A stretch of 40,837 nt of DNA from Sphingomonas parapaucimobilis NBRC 15100 (GCF_000787715.1 NZ_BBPI01000059.1:1-40837); one strand, 5' to 3'; positions 1 through 8,121 are shown, numbered from the stretch's first letter. Notes: generated from the sequence alone by a model not told the origin. Numbers and translations are program-made.

Positions 1-70
1 AGGGGCCATGCCCCTCCACCACGGCCTGACGGCCGCGGTCCCCCTCCCCATCATAGATGGGGAGGAATTT
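1..70. repeat. Intergenic GC-rich palindromic repeat, family A (cut by window edge)
   Basis: The stretch has a CCCCTCCACCA arm, then GGTCCCCCTCCCC and a closing GGGGAGGAATTT. The same layout occurs at 8136-8270 and, more diverged, at 20811-20942. The left part lies outside the window. It ends 3 nt from the stop codon of the antiporter gene on the minus strand, so it may shape the 3' end of that transcript. Confidence 0.6.
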
Positions 71-73
71 GCG

Positions 74-1852
74 TTACCCCTGTTCCCCCAGCCGTCGCAG
101 CCGCCGGATACGCGGCTCGCGCTGAAGCTGTGCCTCGCGGCGTATGACCTGCCGCAGCTCGTCGCGTTTCTCGTGGATCGATGCGATCACCGGCCCCATC
201 GCGACGCCTAGGTCGACCAGCACCGCCTCGGAGAGTTGCAGCGAGCTTTCCAGCGTCTCCGGCACCGCCTCGCTGACACCCGCGCGGTACAATTCGGTCG
301 CATGCGCCATGTCGCGCGCGCGGGCGATGATCGGCAGGTCGGGCGCCGCCTCTCGGATACGTCGCGCCAGCCGCACGGTCAGCACGGGATCGTCCATCGT
401 CAGGATCAGCGCCCGCGCGGCGGGCAGGTTCAGCCGGTCGACCAGTTCCGCGCGCGCCACGTCGCCGAACAGCACGGGATAGCCCGCTCGCCGCGCCTCA
501 CCGACCGAATCGATATCCGCCTCGACCGCGACATAGGACTGGCCGTGGACGGTCAGCATGTCGGCGATCATCTTGCCGACGCGGCCAAAGCCGATGATGA
601 CCGTGCGCCCGGTGTCGCCATCGGCCTCGGGCGCGGGGGGCAGGTCGCCGCTGCGCGCCTCGATCCGGCGGGAGATCACGCGGCCCGCCTTGGCGAGCAG
701 CGGGGTGATGGTCAGGCCGATCGCGGTCACCGTCTGCCAGAAGCTGGCGGTCGAGGGCAGGATCAACTGCGCCTGCGCCGCCGTCCCCAGCACGATCAGC
801 GTGGTCTCGGACGGGCTGCCCATCAGCAGCCCCGTCTCCGCCGCCACACCGCGCCGGGCATGGGCGACCCGCAGCAGCAGATAGGTGACGATCGCCTTCA
901 CCGCGACGACGCCGACCACCGCGAGCAGCAGCATGTCCCAGTTCTTGGCGATCAACCGCAGGTCCAGGCTCATGCCGACGGTAATCAGGAACACGCCGAG
1001 CGCGAGGCCCTTGAACGGCGCGGTCATCACCTCGACCTCCGAATGATATTCGGTCTCGGCGATCAGCAAGCCCGCCAGCAGCGCGCCGACGATCGGCGAC
1101 AGGCCCGCCGCCGTGGTGGCCACGCTGGCGACGATGACGACCAGCAGCGAAGCGGCGAGGAACAACTCCGGGCTCTTGGTACGCGCGGCCTGCGCGAACA
1201 AGCGGGGCAGGACCAGCTTGCCGCCCAGATACATGGCGACGACGGTCAACCCGCCGCGCAAGGCGACACCCGCAATGCCGACCCAGCCCTCGTCGCTGGC
1301 GGTCGGGGCCATGGCGCCCAGCGCGAAGATGATGGGGACCAGCGCCAGATCTTCGAAGAGCAGCATCGCGAACGCGCCGCGACCCACGGGGCTGGTCGTG
1401 CCGACCAGCGGCAGCACCAGCGCGGTCGAGGAGAGGGTGAGGGCGAGGCCCAGACCGATCGCTCCCCCCCAGCCTTGGCCCAGCATATGGAGCGCGATCC
1501 CGATCAGCGTTGCCGAGCCGATCAACTCGGCCGCGCCGGTGCCGAACACCAGCCTCCGCATCGCCCAAAGCCTGCGAAAAGACAGCTCCAACCCGATGGA
1601 AAACAGCAATAATATGATGCCGAACTCGGCAAAGGGTTCGATCGACTCCGGGTTTGAGATGGTCAGATAATAGAGCCACGGCGCATGGGGCACCAGCGAG
1701 CCGAGCCCGGCCGGACCGACCAGCAGCCCGACCAGGATGAACCCGATGACCGGGCTGACCCGGAAGCGCGCAAAGGCCGGAATGACGATCCCCGCCGCCC
1801 CGAGGATCACGAGGGCGTCGGAAAAGCCCTGATTGTCTAACCGAAGTGCCAT
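74..1852 (-). CDS. CPA2-family monovalent cation:proton antiporter with TrkA-N domain (KefB/RosB type)
   Basis: Protein of 592 residues. The first 390 or so residues are a chain of hydrophobic helices typical of the Na+/H+ exchanger domain of CPA2 transporters. From about residue 412 follows a Rossmann-type TrkA-N (RCK) domain starting VIIGFGRVG, the nucleotide-binding glycine motif, with an acidic residue at the end of strand 2 (VAVEAD). The C-terminus is a charged tail rich in Arg and Glu. Such proteins exchange K+ or Na+ for protons across the inner membrane, with the RCK domain sensing NAD(H) or a similar ligand. No Shine-Dalgarno sequence precedes the ATG at 1852, and a promoter ends 7 nt upstream, so the mRNA may be leaderless. 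Divergent from the cytochrome gene. Ion specificity cannot be read from sequence. Confidence 0.9.
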   Translation of the reverse strand: MALRLDNQGFSDALVILGAAGIVIPAFARFRVSPVIGFILVGLLVGPAGLGSLVPHAPWLYYLTISNPESIEPFAEFGIILLLFSIGLELSFRRLWAMRRLVFGTGAAELIGSATLIGIALHMLGQGWGGAIGLGLALTLSSTALVLPLVGTTSPVGRGAFAMLLFEDLALVPIIFALGAMAPTASDEGWVGIAGVALRGGLTVVAMYLGGKLVLPRLFAQAARTKSPELFLAASLLVVIVASVATTAAGLSPIVGALLAGLLIAETEYHSEVEVMTAPFKGLALGVFLITVGMSLDLRLIAKNWDMLLLAVVGVVAVKAIVTYLLLRVAHARRGVAAETGLLMGSPSETTLIVLGTAAQAQLILPSTASFWQTVTAIGLTITPLLAKAGRVISRRIEARSGDLPPAPEADGDTGRTVIIGFGRVGKMIADMLTVHGQSYVAVEADIDSVGEARRAGYPVLFGDVARAELVDRLNLPAARALILTMDDPVLTVRLARRIREAAPDLPIIARARDMAHATELYRAGVSEAVPETLESSLQLSEAVLVDLGVAMGPVIASIHEKRDELRQVIRREAQLQREPRIRRLRRLGEQG

Positions 1853-1859
1853 GACGACA

Positions 1860-1888
1860 GACTAACCCGGCTTTGCCGCGCTTGTCAG
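1860..1888 (-). promoter_or_regulatory. Putative promoter of the CPA2 antiporter gene
   Basis: Reading left: CTGACA (1888-1883), 17-bp spacer, TTAGTC (1865-1860). Seven bases separate the -10 box from the ATG, which puts the predicted start of transcription on the A of the start codon. Sigma-70-like by pattern only. Confidence 0.4.
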
Positions 1889-1965
1889 GTCGTTAATCCC
1901 ACGAAACGACGATGGGGCGATTCGTCCAATGGGGTATGATGCGGCGGCGGCGTTAGGGCGGCGGG

Positions 1966-2415
1966 ATGAAGCCGCTTTCGTTGACCGTCCTGTTCGCCAT
2001 CCTGCCTTGCCTGGCCCTGACCGCCTGCGGGGATGGCGACCGGGCCGAGCGGTTGAAGGCGGCGGGGCCAAATCCCTCGCTCGACGCGCTGATGCGGGTC
2101 GCGGATGCCGATGCGGGCGCGCGAACCTTTGGCCAGTGCCTGGCCTGTCACACCATCGGCAAGGGCGAACTCGACCGGGCGGGGCCGAACCTGCACGGCA
2201 TCATGGGCAAGCCGGTCGCGGGCGGGAGCGCGCGCTATGGCTATACCGCCGCACTGGAGCGGATCGGGGGACGCTGGGATCGGGCGACGATGAACCGCTG
2301 GCTGACCTCGCCACAACGCTTCGCGCCGGGCACGAAGATGACCTTTCCCGGCCTGCCCGATCCGCTCGCGCGAGCGGATGTGATTGCGTATCTGGAGCGG
2401 GAAGGGCGGGAATAG
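1966..2415 (+). CDS. Class I c-type cytochrome, probable lipoprotein
   Basis: 149 residues. The N-terminus is a lipoprotein signal peptide with lipobox LTAC and the acylated cysteine at residue 21. The heme motif is C58-L-A-C61-H62 and the likely distal heme ligand is Met125 in PGTKMTFPG, as in cytochrome c2/c550-like proteins. The protein should sit on the periplasmic side, anchored by lipid, and carry electrons between respiratory complexes; the partner is not visible here. A purine-rich GGGCGGCGGG stretch lies directly before the ATG. A TATGAT hexamer at 1935-1940 could be a -10 box but has no convincing -35. The gene is divergent from the antiporter and is followed by a repeat-rich gap. 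Confidence 0.85.
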   Translation: MKPLSLTVLFAILPCLALTACGDGDRAERLKAAGPNPSLDALMRVADADAGARTFGQCLACHTIGKGELDRAGPNLHGIMGKPVAGGSARYGYTAALERIGGRWDRATMNRWLTSPQRFAPGTKMTFPGLPDPLARADVIAYLEREGRE

Positions 2416-2507
2416 GGTCTTGCTTGAGCCGAGAGGGCGGGGCGTGCGCTTCGACTTCGCCCAGCGCGAACGGCTGGGGGGATAGGCGCGGCTTTAATCA
2501 CCAACCG

Positions 2508-2607
2508 CCGTTCAGCCTGAGCGTAGTCGAAGGCCACGCGACAAGCTCTCTAATGTGCTTTTGGCAAAGGTATGCCCTTGGCCTTCGACTGCGCTCAGGC
2601 TGAACGG
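2508..2607. repeat. 100-bp inverted-repeat element, family B
   Basis: Two 28-nt arms (2508-2535 and 2580-2607) are reverse complements with one mismatch, separated by 44 nt. The arm core is CTTCGACTGCGCTCAGG followed by CTGAACGG. A further degraded copy lies at about 2448-2475 and another copy at 8314-8340; the last bases of the window (GGAGTCGAA) look like the start of one more. The transcript of either strand could fold into a long hairpin. It lies between the cytochrome gene and the end of icd. Confidence 0.7.
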
Positions 2608-2621
2608 AGGTCGGGGAATAG

Positions 2622-2652
2622 AAAAAAGGCCCGGAGACAACGCCTCCAGGCC
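2622..2652 (-). terminator. Rho-independent terminator of icd
   Basis: On the minus strand, GGCCTGGAG (2652-2644) pairs with CTCCGGGCC (2636-2628) around a 7-nt loop with one G-T wobble, followed directly by six T. It lies 25 nt past the icd stop codon. Confidence 0.8.
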
Positions 2653-2677
2653 CCTTTTCACAACCTTGTGGCAGAAA

Positions 2678-3898
2678 TTACTGCCAGTTGGCCATTTCGG
2701 TTTCGAGGTTGACGCGGATCGCCTCGAAGAACTGCTCGGTGGTCATCCAGGGCTGGTCCGGACCGATCAGGATCGCGAGGTCCTTGGTCATCTGGCCGTT
2801 CTCGACGGTCTGGATGCAGACCTTTTCCAGCGTCTCGGCAAAGCGAACGACGTCCGGCGTGTTGTCGAACTTGCCGCGATACTTCAGGCCGCCGGTCCAG
2901 GCGAAGATCGACGCGATCGGGTTGGTCGAGGTCGCCTTGCCCTGCTGGTGCTGGCGATAGTGACGGGTCACGGTGCCGTGCGCCGCTTCCGCCTCGATCG
3001 TCTTGCCGTCCGGGGTCATCAGGACCGAGGTCATCAGGCCGAGCGAGCCGAACCCCTGCGCCACCGTATCCGACTGCACGTCGCCGTCATAGTTCTTGCA
3101 GGCCCAGACGAATTCGCCATGCCACTTGAGCGCCGAGGCCACCATGTCGTCGATCAGGCGATGCTGATACTCGATGCCCGCCGCCTTGAACTGATCGGCG
3201 AATTCGGCGTCGAACACTTCCTGGAAGATGTCCTTGAAGCGGCCGTCATAGGCCTTCAGGATGGTGTTCTTGGTCGACAGATAGACCGGCCAGCCACGGT
3301 TCAGGCCATAGTTCATCGAGGCGCGCGCGAAGTCGCGGATCGAATCATCCAGATTGTACATGCCCATGGCGACGCCAGCGCTGGGGAAGTTGAACACCTC
3401 CTCCTCGATCTTCTCGCCATTCTCGCCTTCCCACTTCAGGGTCAGCTTGCCCTTGCCGGGGACCTTGAAGTCGGTCGCCTTGTACTGGTCGCCGAAGGCG
3501 TGACGGCCGACGACGATCGGGTGCGTCCAGCCCGGAACCAGACGGGGAACGTTCTTGATGACGATCGGCTCGCGGAAGACCACGCCGCCCAGGATGTTGC
3601 GGATCGTGCCGTTGGGCGACTTCCACATCTTCTTCAGGCCGAATTCCTCGACGCGCTGCTCGTCGGGGGTGATCGTCGCGCACTTGATCGCGACGCCGTA
3701 CTTCTGGGTGGCGTGGGCGCTGTCGATCGTCACTTGGTCGCTGGTCGCGTCGCGGTTCTGGACCGACAGGTCGAAATAGGCCAGTTCGATGTCCAGATAC
3801 GGCTTGATCAGGCGTTCGCGAATCCATTCCCAGATGATCCGGGTCATTTCGTCGCCGTCGATCTCCACGACGGGGGTGTTTACCTTGATCTTCGCCAT
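2678..3898 (-). CDS. icd: NADP-dependent isocitrate dehydrogenase, eukaryotic-type homodimer
   Basis: 406 residues, the normal length for the type II (eukaryotic-like) NADP-IDH found in many alphaproteobacteria. It oxidises and decarboxylates isocitrate to 2-oxoglutarate in the TCA cycle, making NADPH. Recognisable blocks: [14 protein letters not shown] at the N-terminus, the substrate-site stretch KSPNGTIRN, the metal-site aspartates in NYDGDVQSD near residue 275, and the [12 protein letters not shown] block near residue 310 that belongs to the cofactor site of this class. GAAGGA lies about 7 nt before the ATG. The gene has its own promoter and terminator and stands alone between two rightward units. 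Confidence 0.96.
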   Translation of the reverse strand: MAKIKVNTPVVEIDGDEMTRIIWEWIRERLIKPYLDIELAYFDLSVQNRDATSDQVTIDSAHATQKYGVAIKCATITPDEQRVEEFGLKKMWKSPNGTIRNILGGVVFREPIVIKNVPRLVPGWTHPIVVGRHAFGDQYKATDFKVPGKGKLTLKWEGENGEKIEEEVFNFPSAGVAMGMYNLDDSIRDFARASMNYGLNRGWPVYLSTKNTILKAYDGRFKDIFQEVFDAEFADQFKAAGIEYQHRLIDDMVASALKWHGEFVWACKNYDGDVQSDTVAQGFGSLGLMTSVLMTPDGKTIEAEAAHGTVTRHYRQHQQGKATSTNPIASIFAWTGGLKYRGKFDNTPDVVRFAETLEKVCIQTVENGQMTKDLAILIGPDQPWMTTEQFFEAIRVNLETEMANWQ

Positions 3899-3933
3899 AT
3901 GCGCATCCTTCAGATTAGGCGGGTTTGGTGACG

Positions 3934-3962
3934 CGTCTAGGGGAGGGGGCGCGGCGGATCAA
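3934..3962 (-). promoter_or_regulatory. Putative icd promoter
   Basis: Reading left: TTGATC (3962-3957), 17-bp spacer, TAGACG (3939-3934), giving a short leader that holds the GAAGGA ribosome site. Confidence 0.5.
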
Positions 3963-4006
3963 CCACCCCCGATGGTTGGGGAAAGGGCCGGGGCGAACCG
4001 AAAAGA

Positions 4007-4035
4007 TTGTGCGATGGCCGGTGGACAGGTAGACA
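4007..4035 (+). promoter_or_regulatory. Putative psd promoter, possibly leaderless transcript
   Basis: TTGTGC, 17-bp spacer, TAGACA. The -10 box ends 6 nt before the psd ATG at 4042, so transcription would begin at or next to the start codon; there is no Shine-Dalgarno sequence in between. Confidence 0.4.
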
Positions 4036-4041
4036 GGCCCG

Positions 4042-4764
4042 ATGCCTTCGCTTGAAAAGCCCCCCGTCGCGACCACCACCGTCAAGTGGCGCTTTCCCGC
4101 CGTCCATCCCGAAGGGCGCAAATATGTGCTGATCGGGGCGGGCCTGACCATCATCGCCACGCTGATCACCAAGGTGCTGTTCTGGCCGTTCGTCGGCCTG
4201 TGCATCTGGATCGCGGCATTCTTCCGCGATCCCGTCCGCACCACGCCGCAGGGCGACGACCTGATCGTCGCGCCCGCCGACGGCCTGGTGACGATGATCC
4301 AGCGTGTTCCGATTCCGCGCGAGCTGGTCGGCGAACTGGGCGAGGCGCCGCTGGTCCGGGTGTCGATCTTCATGTCGGTGTTCGACGTTCACATCAACCG
4401 CACGCCCGTTGCGGGCGTCATCCGCCAGGTCGTCTATATCTCGGGCAAGTTCCTGAACGCCGATCTGGACAAGGCGTCGGACGAGAATGAACGCCAGCAT
4501 TTCGTGGTCGAAGGCCGCGACGGCCGGAAATACGGCTTCACCCAGATCGCCGGTCTGGTCGCGCGTCGTATCGTCGGATTCGTGAAGCCCGGGGACATGG
4601 TTGCCGCAGGGCAACGCGTTGGCCTGATCCGCTTCGGCAGCCGCGTCGACGTATATCTGCCCGACGACGTCACGCCGCAGGTCTGTCTGGGCCAGCGTTC
4701 GGTCGCGGGCGAGACGGTGATCGGCCGTGTCGGCGGCAAGCCGATGACCGGCATCGCGCAGTAA
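4042..4764 (+). CDS. psd: Phosphatidylserine decarboxylase proenzyme
   Basis: 240 residues, the short form typical of alphaproteobacteria. It converts phosphatidylserine to phosphatidylethanolamine at the inner membrane. A hydrophobic segment at about residues 28-58 anchors the N-terminus. The proenzyme cleaves itself at a Gly-Ser bond, here G199-S200 in IRFGSRVDV, the Ser becoming the pyruvoyl cofactor of the small alpha chain. The blocks [15 protein letters not shown] and [11 protein letters not shown] are typical of the family. The stop codon is 13 nt upstream of pssA, the enzyme that makes its substrate, so the two are almost surely one operon. Confidence 0.95.
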   Translation: MPSLEKPPVATTTVKWRFPAVHPEGRKYVLIGAGLTIIATLITKVLFWPFVGLCIWIAAFFRDPVRTTPQGDDLIVAPADGLVTMIQRVPIPRELVGELGEAPLVRVSIFMSVFDVHINRTPVAGVIRQVVYISGKFLNADLDKASDENERQHFVVEGRDGRKYGFTQIAGLVARRIVGFVKPGDMVAAGQRVGLIRFGSRVDVYLPDDVTPQVCLGQRSVAGETVIGRVGGKPMTGIAQ

Positions 4765-4777
4765 GCCGCGCGCTTCG

Positions 4778-5599
4778 ATGGCCCTTTCCCCCCGTTTCGC
4801 CCGTCGCCGTACCGATGGCGAGCCGCCCCGCGGTCTGCCGCTGCGGGCGATCATTCCCAATGCGGTGACGGCGCTTGCGCTGGTGTCCGGGCTGACGGGG
4901 GTGAAGTTCGCCATTGCGGGATCATGGGAGGCGGCCGTCACCATGATCATGGTCGCAGCCGTGCTGGACGGGCTGGATGGCCGGATCGCACGGTTGCTGC
5001 GCGGGGAAAGTCGGTTCGGGGCGGAGCTTGATTCGCTGTCCGACGCCATTTCCTTTGGTGTCGCACCTGCCCTTATCCTCTATCTCTGGTCGCTCGAAAA
5101 TCTGCCGCGCATCGGATGGATCTGCGCTGTGCTGCAGGCGGTGTTCTGCGCGTTGCGGCTGGCGCGGTTCAATTCGCAACTCGACGTGGCCGATCAGCCG
5201 CGCAAGACGGCGGGCTTCTTTACCGGCGTTCCGGCCCCCGCCGGGGCCGGACTGGCGATGTTGCCGCTCTATCTCTGGTTCTGGACCGGCGAGCCGATCT
5301 TCTCGTCGCCCTATCTGGTCGCGCCCTGGGTCGCGCTTGTCGCCATGCTGATGGTATCGAGCCTGCCGACACTGTCCTGGACCTCGTTCCGCCTGCGTCG
5401 CCATGTGCGGTTCGAGGCCCTGGCGATCCTAGTGCTGGTCGGGGTCGCGCTGATCTCGGCACCGTGGCATGCACTGACCGCGCTGTGCCTGGCCTATCTG
5501 TTGAGCATCCCCGCCACCATGATCGCCTATGCGCGGCTCAAGCGGCCACGCGGCGGCGGACCAGCGAAGGGGCAGGGGACCCCGCCGCCCAGCGCCTGA
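4778..5599 (+). CDS. pssA: CDP-diacylglycerol--serine O-phosphatidyltransferase
   Basis: 273 residues, integral membrane enzyme that joins CDP-diacylglycerol and L-serine to phosphatidylserine, the substrate of Psd encoded just upstream. The CDP-alcohol phosphatidyltransferase signature D-x2-DG-x2-AR-x8-G-x3-D-x3-D is complete (about residues 63-88, beginning DGLDGRIAR and ending DSLSD). Several hydrophobic helices follow; the C-terminal tail is basic and proline-rich. The last 62 nt overlap, tail to tail, the small gene on the minus strand. The other substrate is supplied by CdsA, encoded at 10.5 kb. Confidence 0.95.
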   Translation: MALSPRFARRRTDGEPPRGLPLRAIIPNAVTALALVSGLTGVKFAIAGSWEAAVTMIMVAAVLDGLDGRIARLLRGESRFGAELDSLSDAISFGVAPALILYLWSLENLPRIGWICAVLQAVFCALRLARFNSQLDVADQPRKTAGFFTGVPAPAGAGLAMLPLYLWFWTGEPIFSSPYLVAPWVALVAMLMVSSLPTLSWTSFRLRRHVRFEALAILVLVGVALISAPWHALTALCLAYLLSIPATMIAYARLKRPRGGGPAKGQGTPPPSA

Positions 5600-5774
5600 C
5601 GGCGATCCGGCGCTCGGCCACCACCAAGGTGGCCAGCGGCGTGAAGGCTGGCTCGACATGGCCCGTGGCCAGATGCAGGATGCGGCGCCATTGGGGTGTC
5701 ACCATTATCGCTATGGTGGTCAGGGCGGCGACCAATGCGCCCGTGAAAACCAGAACACTCACCACGATTATCAT
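5538..5774 (-). CDS. Small single-TM membrane protein, candidate SOS-controlled
   Basis: 78 residues, family not recognised. Residues 1-24 form one hydrophobic helix starting MIIVVSVLVFTGALVAAL; the rest is basic (about nine Arg in the last 45 residues). The start is well supported: AGGAGG lies 8 nt before the ATG. A 32-codon frame (5869-5771, minus) overlaps the start by four bases (ATGA) and could couple translation. About 170 nt upstream is a strong leftward promoter with a LexA-type box in its spacer (5947-5975), with no other convincing gene between. The 3' end overlaps pssA on the other strand by 62 nt. By size, topology and promoter it resembles SOS- or damage-induced membrane peptides such as SidA and DidA of Caulobacter, but no sequence similarity is claimed. 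Confidence 0.65.
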   Translation of the reverse strand: MIIVVSVLVFTGALVAALTTIAIMVTPQWRRILHLATGHVEPAFTPLATLVVAERRIAVRRWAAGSPAPSLVRRRVAA

Positions 5775-5946
5775 GATGCCAGCCTCCTGCCGTTCGTGAC
5801 GAACCGGCATATTAACCGGGTCGTAACCATTGATTTTTTCGTCCAGTTCCGTCGCCGAAACGGCGACATCAGGTTGAGTCGTGCCAAATTCACGATGTTG
5901 CGAAATCGCAATGCGACGATCAACCTGTGTTCCCTGTTGTGATCGC

Positions 5947-5975
5947 TTTATGTTCCGCTGATGTTCCTGTGTCAA
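5947..5975 (-). promoter_or_regulatory. Leftward promoter with embedded LexA (SOS) box
   Basis: Reading left: TTGACA (5975-5970), 17-bp spacer, CATAAA (5952-5947). The plus-strand sequence GTTCCGCTGATGTTC (5952-5966) is GTTC-N7-GTTC, the alphaproteobacterial LexA consensus, and fills nearly all of the spacer, the usual place for a repressor to block RNA polymerase. Expected transcript start is near 5940. Confidence 0.6.
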
Positions 5976-6010
5976 CGGTGTTCGGAACAAAAGTGAACGT
6001 CCTTCGGCGC

Positions 6011-6039
6011 TTGCCATGGGGTTTCGCATCGGCTAAGGG
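6011..6039 (+). promoter_or_regulatory. Putative rpsB promoter
   Basis: TTGCCA, 17-bp spacer, TAAGGG. The pyrH promoter (TTGCCC, 17, TAAGGT at 8418-8446) has the same design. The leader to the rpsB ATG would be about 97 nt. Confidence 0.45.
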
Positions 6040-6142
6040 CGCCCGCCTCAACACCGCATGGGAAGCATCATATTTCGGTGCGCATGGGCTTGGCCCGCCG
6101 CGTCATCCGCTTCCCAGAGGACTAACCGGAAGGAATTATCTT

Positions 6143-6952
6143 ATGGCGGCACCCGTCGTCACCATGCAGCAGCTGGTCGAAACCGGCGCGCACTTCGGCC
6201 ACCAGACCCACCGCTGGAACCCGAAGATGAAGCCCTACATCTTCGGCGACCGCAACGGCGTCCACATCCTTGACCTGTCGCAGACCGTGCCGCTCTTCGC
6301 GCGCGCTCTGGAGTTCATCAGCTCGACCGTCGCGGGCGGTGGCAAGGTCCTGTTCGTCGGCACCAAGCGCCAGGCGCAGGAGCCGGTCGCTGAGGCCGCT
6401 CGCCGTGCTGGCCAGCACTTCGTCAACCACCGCTGGCTGGGCGGCATGCTCACCAACTGGAAGACGATCTCGAACTCGATCAAGCGCCTCAAGACGCTCG
6501 AAGAGCAGCTGTCGGGCGACACGCACGGCCTGACCAAGAAGGAAGTGCTGAACCTGACCCGCGAGCGCGACAAGCTCGAGCTGTCGCTGGGCGGTATCCG
6601 CGACATGGGCGGCATTCCGGACGTGATGTTCGTGATCGACGCCAACAAGGAAGAGCTGGCGATCAAGGAAGCCAACACGCTGGGCATCCCCGTCGTTGCG
6701 ATCCTCGACTCGAACGTCTCGCCCGACGGCATCGCCTTCCCGGTTCCGGCGAACGACGACGCCAGCCGCGCGATCCGTCTGTATTGCGAGGCCGTGGCCA
6801 TTGCCGCGACCCGTGGCAACAACGAGCAGCAGCGCCGCAGCGGCGCCGACTTCGGCGCGATGGCCGAGCCGCCCGTCGAGGAGGCGCTGACCGTCGCCCC
6901 GACCGAAGCCGCCGAGCAGGCGGTCGAGGCCGAGCGCCAGATCGACGCGTAA
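6143..6952 (+). CDS. rpsB: 30S ribosomal protein S2
   Basis: 269 residues. S2 binds 16S rRNA at the head/body junction of the small subunit and is needed for S1 docking. Family blocks are present: [19 protein letters not shown] at the N-terminus, ISNSIKRL in the middle, [15 protein letters not shown] and [11 protein letters not shown] in the second half. The start at 6143 is chosen because AAGGAA lies 6 nt or so upstream and the protein then begins at the conserved position; the frame stays open further upstream without family sequence. The last 35 residues are an Ala/Glu-rich extension beyond the usual S2 end, common in this lineage. Followed by a 159-nt gap with two stem-loops, then tsf. 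Confidence 0.97.
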   Translation: MAAPVVTMQQLVETGAHFGHQTHRWNPKMKPYIFGDRNGVHILDLSQTVPLFARALEFISSTVAGGGKVLFVGTKRQAQEPVAEAARRAGQHFVNHRWLGGMLTNWKTISNSIKRLKTLEEQLSGDTHGLTKKEVLNLTRERDKLELSLGGIRDMGGIPDVMFVIDANKEELAIKEANTLGIPVVAILDSNVSPDGIAFPVPANDDASRAIRLYCEAVAIAATRGNNEQQRRSGADFGAMAEPPVEEALTVAPTEAAEQAVEAERQIDA

Positions 6953-6987
6953 TCGCGTGACACAGCCCCGCGGTGCGGGCGGGGCGA

Positions 6988-7022
6988 TCATCGACCGGGC
7001 GGGGCAACCCTTCGGTCGATGA
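6988..7022 (+). other. Stem-loop in the rpsB-tsf gap (first)
   Basis: TCATCGACCG (6988-6997) and CGGTCGATGA (7013-7022) are perfect 10-nt complements around a 15-nt loop. There is no T-run after it, so it is not a standard intrinsic terminator; it may stabilise the 3' end of rpsB mRNA or attenuate reading into tsf. Confidence 0.55.
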
Positions 7023-7050
7023 CATCGGCTTGACATGCAAGCCGTGCTAA

Positions 7051-7074
7051 GGGCCGCCTCCGATGGGGCGGCCC
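7051..7074 (+). other. Stem-loop in the tsf leader (second)
   Basis: GGGCCGCC (7051-7058) pairs perfectly with GGCGGCCC (7067-7074) around an 8-nt loop, 37 nt before the tsf start. No T-run follows. It could act as an attenuator or a protein-binding site. Confidence 0.5.
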
Positions 7075-7111
7075 TACCCGCATCCCCCTTTTCAGACAGA
7101 GGATTGAGACA

Positions 7112-8047
7112 ATGGCCGATATCACCGCAGCGATGGTCAAGGACCTGCGCGAAAAGAGCGGCGCGGGCATGATGGACTGCAAGAAGGCGCTCAACGAAGC
7201 CGCTGGCGACATGGACGCCGCGCTGGATTGGCTGCGCACGAAGGGCCTGGCGGCCGCGCAGAAGAAGTCGAGCCGTACCGCCGCCGAAGGTCTGGTCGGC
7301 GTCGCCACCAGCGGCACCGTCGGTGCTGCCGTCGAAGTGAACTCGGAAACCGATTTCGTCGCCAAGAACGACCAGTTCCAGGCGTTCGTGAAGGACGTGA
7401 CCGAGATCGCGCTGAAGACTAGCGACGATATCGAAGCGCTGAAGAACGAAGCGATGCCGCAGGGCGGCACCGTCGCCGAAGTGCTGACCAACAACGTCGC
7501 CACCATCGGTGAGAACCAGTCGCTGCGTCGCGCCAAGCGCCTCGAAGTGTCGAAGGGCGCGGTCGTGTCCTATGTCCACAACCAGCAGGCGCCGGGCCTG
7601 GGCAAGATCGGCGTGCTGGTCGCGCTGGAGTCGGAAGCCGCCGATGACGTGCTTCAGTCGCTGGGCCGTCAGCTGGCGATGCACATCGCCGCTGCCTTCC
7701 CCAAGGCGCTGAACGAGGCCGACTTGGACGAGGCCGAGATCGAGCGCGAGCGCGCGATCGCGACCGAAAAGGCCGCCGAATCGGGCAAGCCCGCCGACAT
7801 CATCGCGAAGATGGTCGAAGGCTCGATCGCCAAGTACCGCAAGGAGCACGCGCTGGTCAGCCAGCTGTTCGTGATCGACGGCAAGACCAAGATCAGCGAC
7901 GTCGTCGCGAAGGCCGGCAAGGACGCCGGTGCCGAGATCAAGCTGGTGGACTATGTCCGCTTCCAGCTGGGCGAGGGCATCGAGAAGGAAGCGTCGGACT
8001 TCGCGGCCGAAGTGGCCGCCGCGTCGGGCGTTCCGCAGAAGGCGTAA
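7112..8047 (+). CDS. tsf: Translation elongation factor Ts
   Basis: 311 residues, the normal alphaproteobacterial length. EF-Ts recycles EF-Tu by exchanging GDP for GTP. The N-terminal UBA-like domain contains the signature [16 protein letters not shown], and the core has the conserved [13 protein letters not shown] block that contacts EF-Tu; the C-terminal half carries the dimerisation repeat and ends with the FQLGEGIEK stretch. AGAGGA lies 9 nt before the ATG. Paired with rpsB as in most bacteria, but with a structured gap between. Two stem-loops follow the stop codon. Confidence 0.97.
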   Translation: MADITAAMVKDLREKSGAGMMDCKKALNEAAGDMDAALDWLRTKGLAAAQKKSSRTAAEGLVGVATSGTVGAAVEVNSETDFVAKNDQFQAFVKDVTEIALKTSDDIEALKNEAMPQGGTVAEVLTNNVATIGENQSLRRAKRLEVSKGAVVSYVHNQQAPGLGKIGVLVALESEAADDVLQSLGRQLAMHIAAAFPKALNEADLDEAEIERERAIATEKAAESGKPADIIAKMVEGSIAKYRKEHALVSQLFVIDGKTKISDVVAKAGKDAGAEIKLVDYVRFQLGEGIEKEASDFAAEVAAASGVPQKA

Positions 8048-8056
8048 TGCTTCGCG

Positions 8057-8121
8057 CCGTCCCTTGATGGGACGGTGAGGGCAAAGGGGAGCGGCTGCCG
8101 CAGGGTGGCCGCTCTCTTTGC
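8057..8121 (+). terminator. Tandem stem-loops after tsf, likely terminator
   Basis: First: CCGTCCC (8057-8063) with GGGACGG (8069-8075), 5-nt loop. Second, much stronger: GCAAAGGGGAGCGGC (8081-8095) with GCCGCTCTCTTTGC (8108-8121), one bulge. Only a short pyrimidine stretch is present, no T-run, so the exact mode of termination is uncertain. Confidence 0.55.

Larger units (their letters stand above)
5775..6142. other. Divergent control region between the small TM gene and rpsB
   Basis: 368 nt with no confident protein gene. It holds the leftward promoter with LexA box (5947-5975), the rightward rpsB promoter (6011-6039), a 7-bp stem-loop (GTCGCCG-AAA-CGGCGAC, 5851-5867) in the leftward leader, and a 32-codon frame at 5771-5869 on the minus strand. 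A further GAAC-N6-GAAC at 5985-5998 has the wrong spacing for a LexA site. Confidence 0.6.

Noticed and set aside
8..211. 67-codon frame at the left edge
   Set aside because: It starts in a family A repeat and then overlaps the antiporter gene antisense, without family sequence.
5985..5998. Second LexA box GAAC-N6-GAAC
   Set aside because: The spacer is 6 instead of 7 nt, so it does not fit the consensus.
7030..7050. TTGACA and TAAGGG as a tsf promoter
   Set aside because: The two boxes are only 12 nt or so apart; no other pair has normal spacing.
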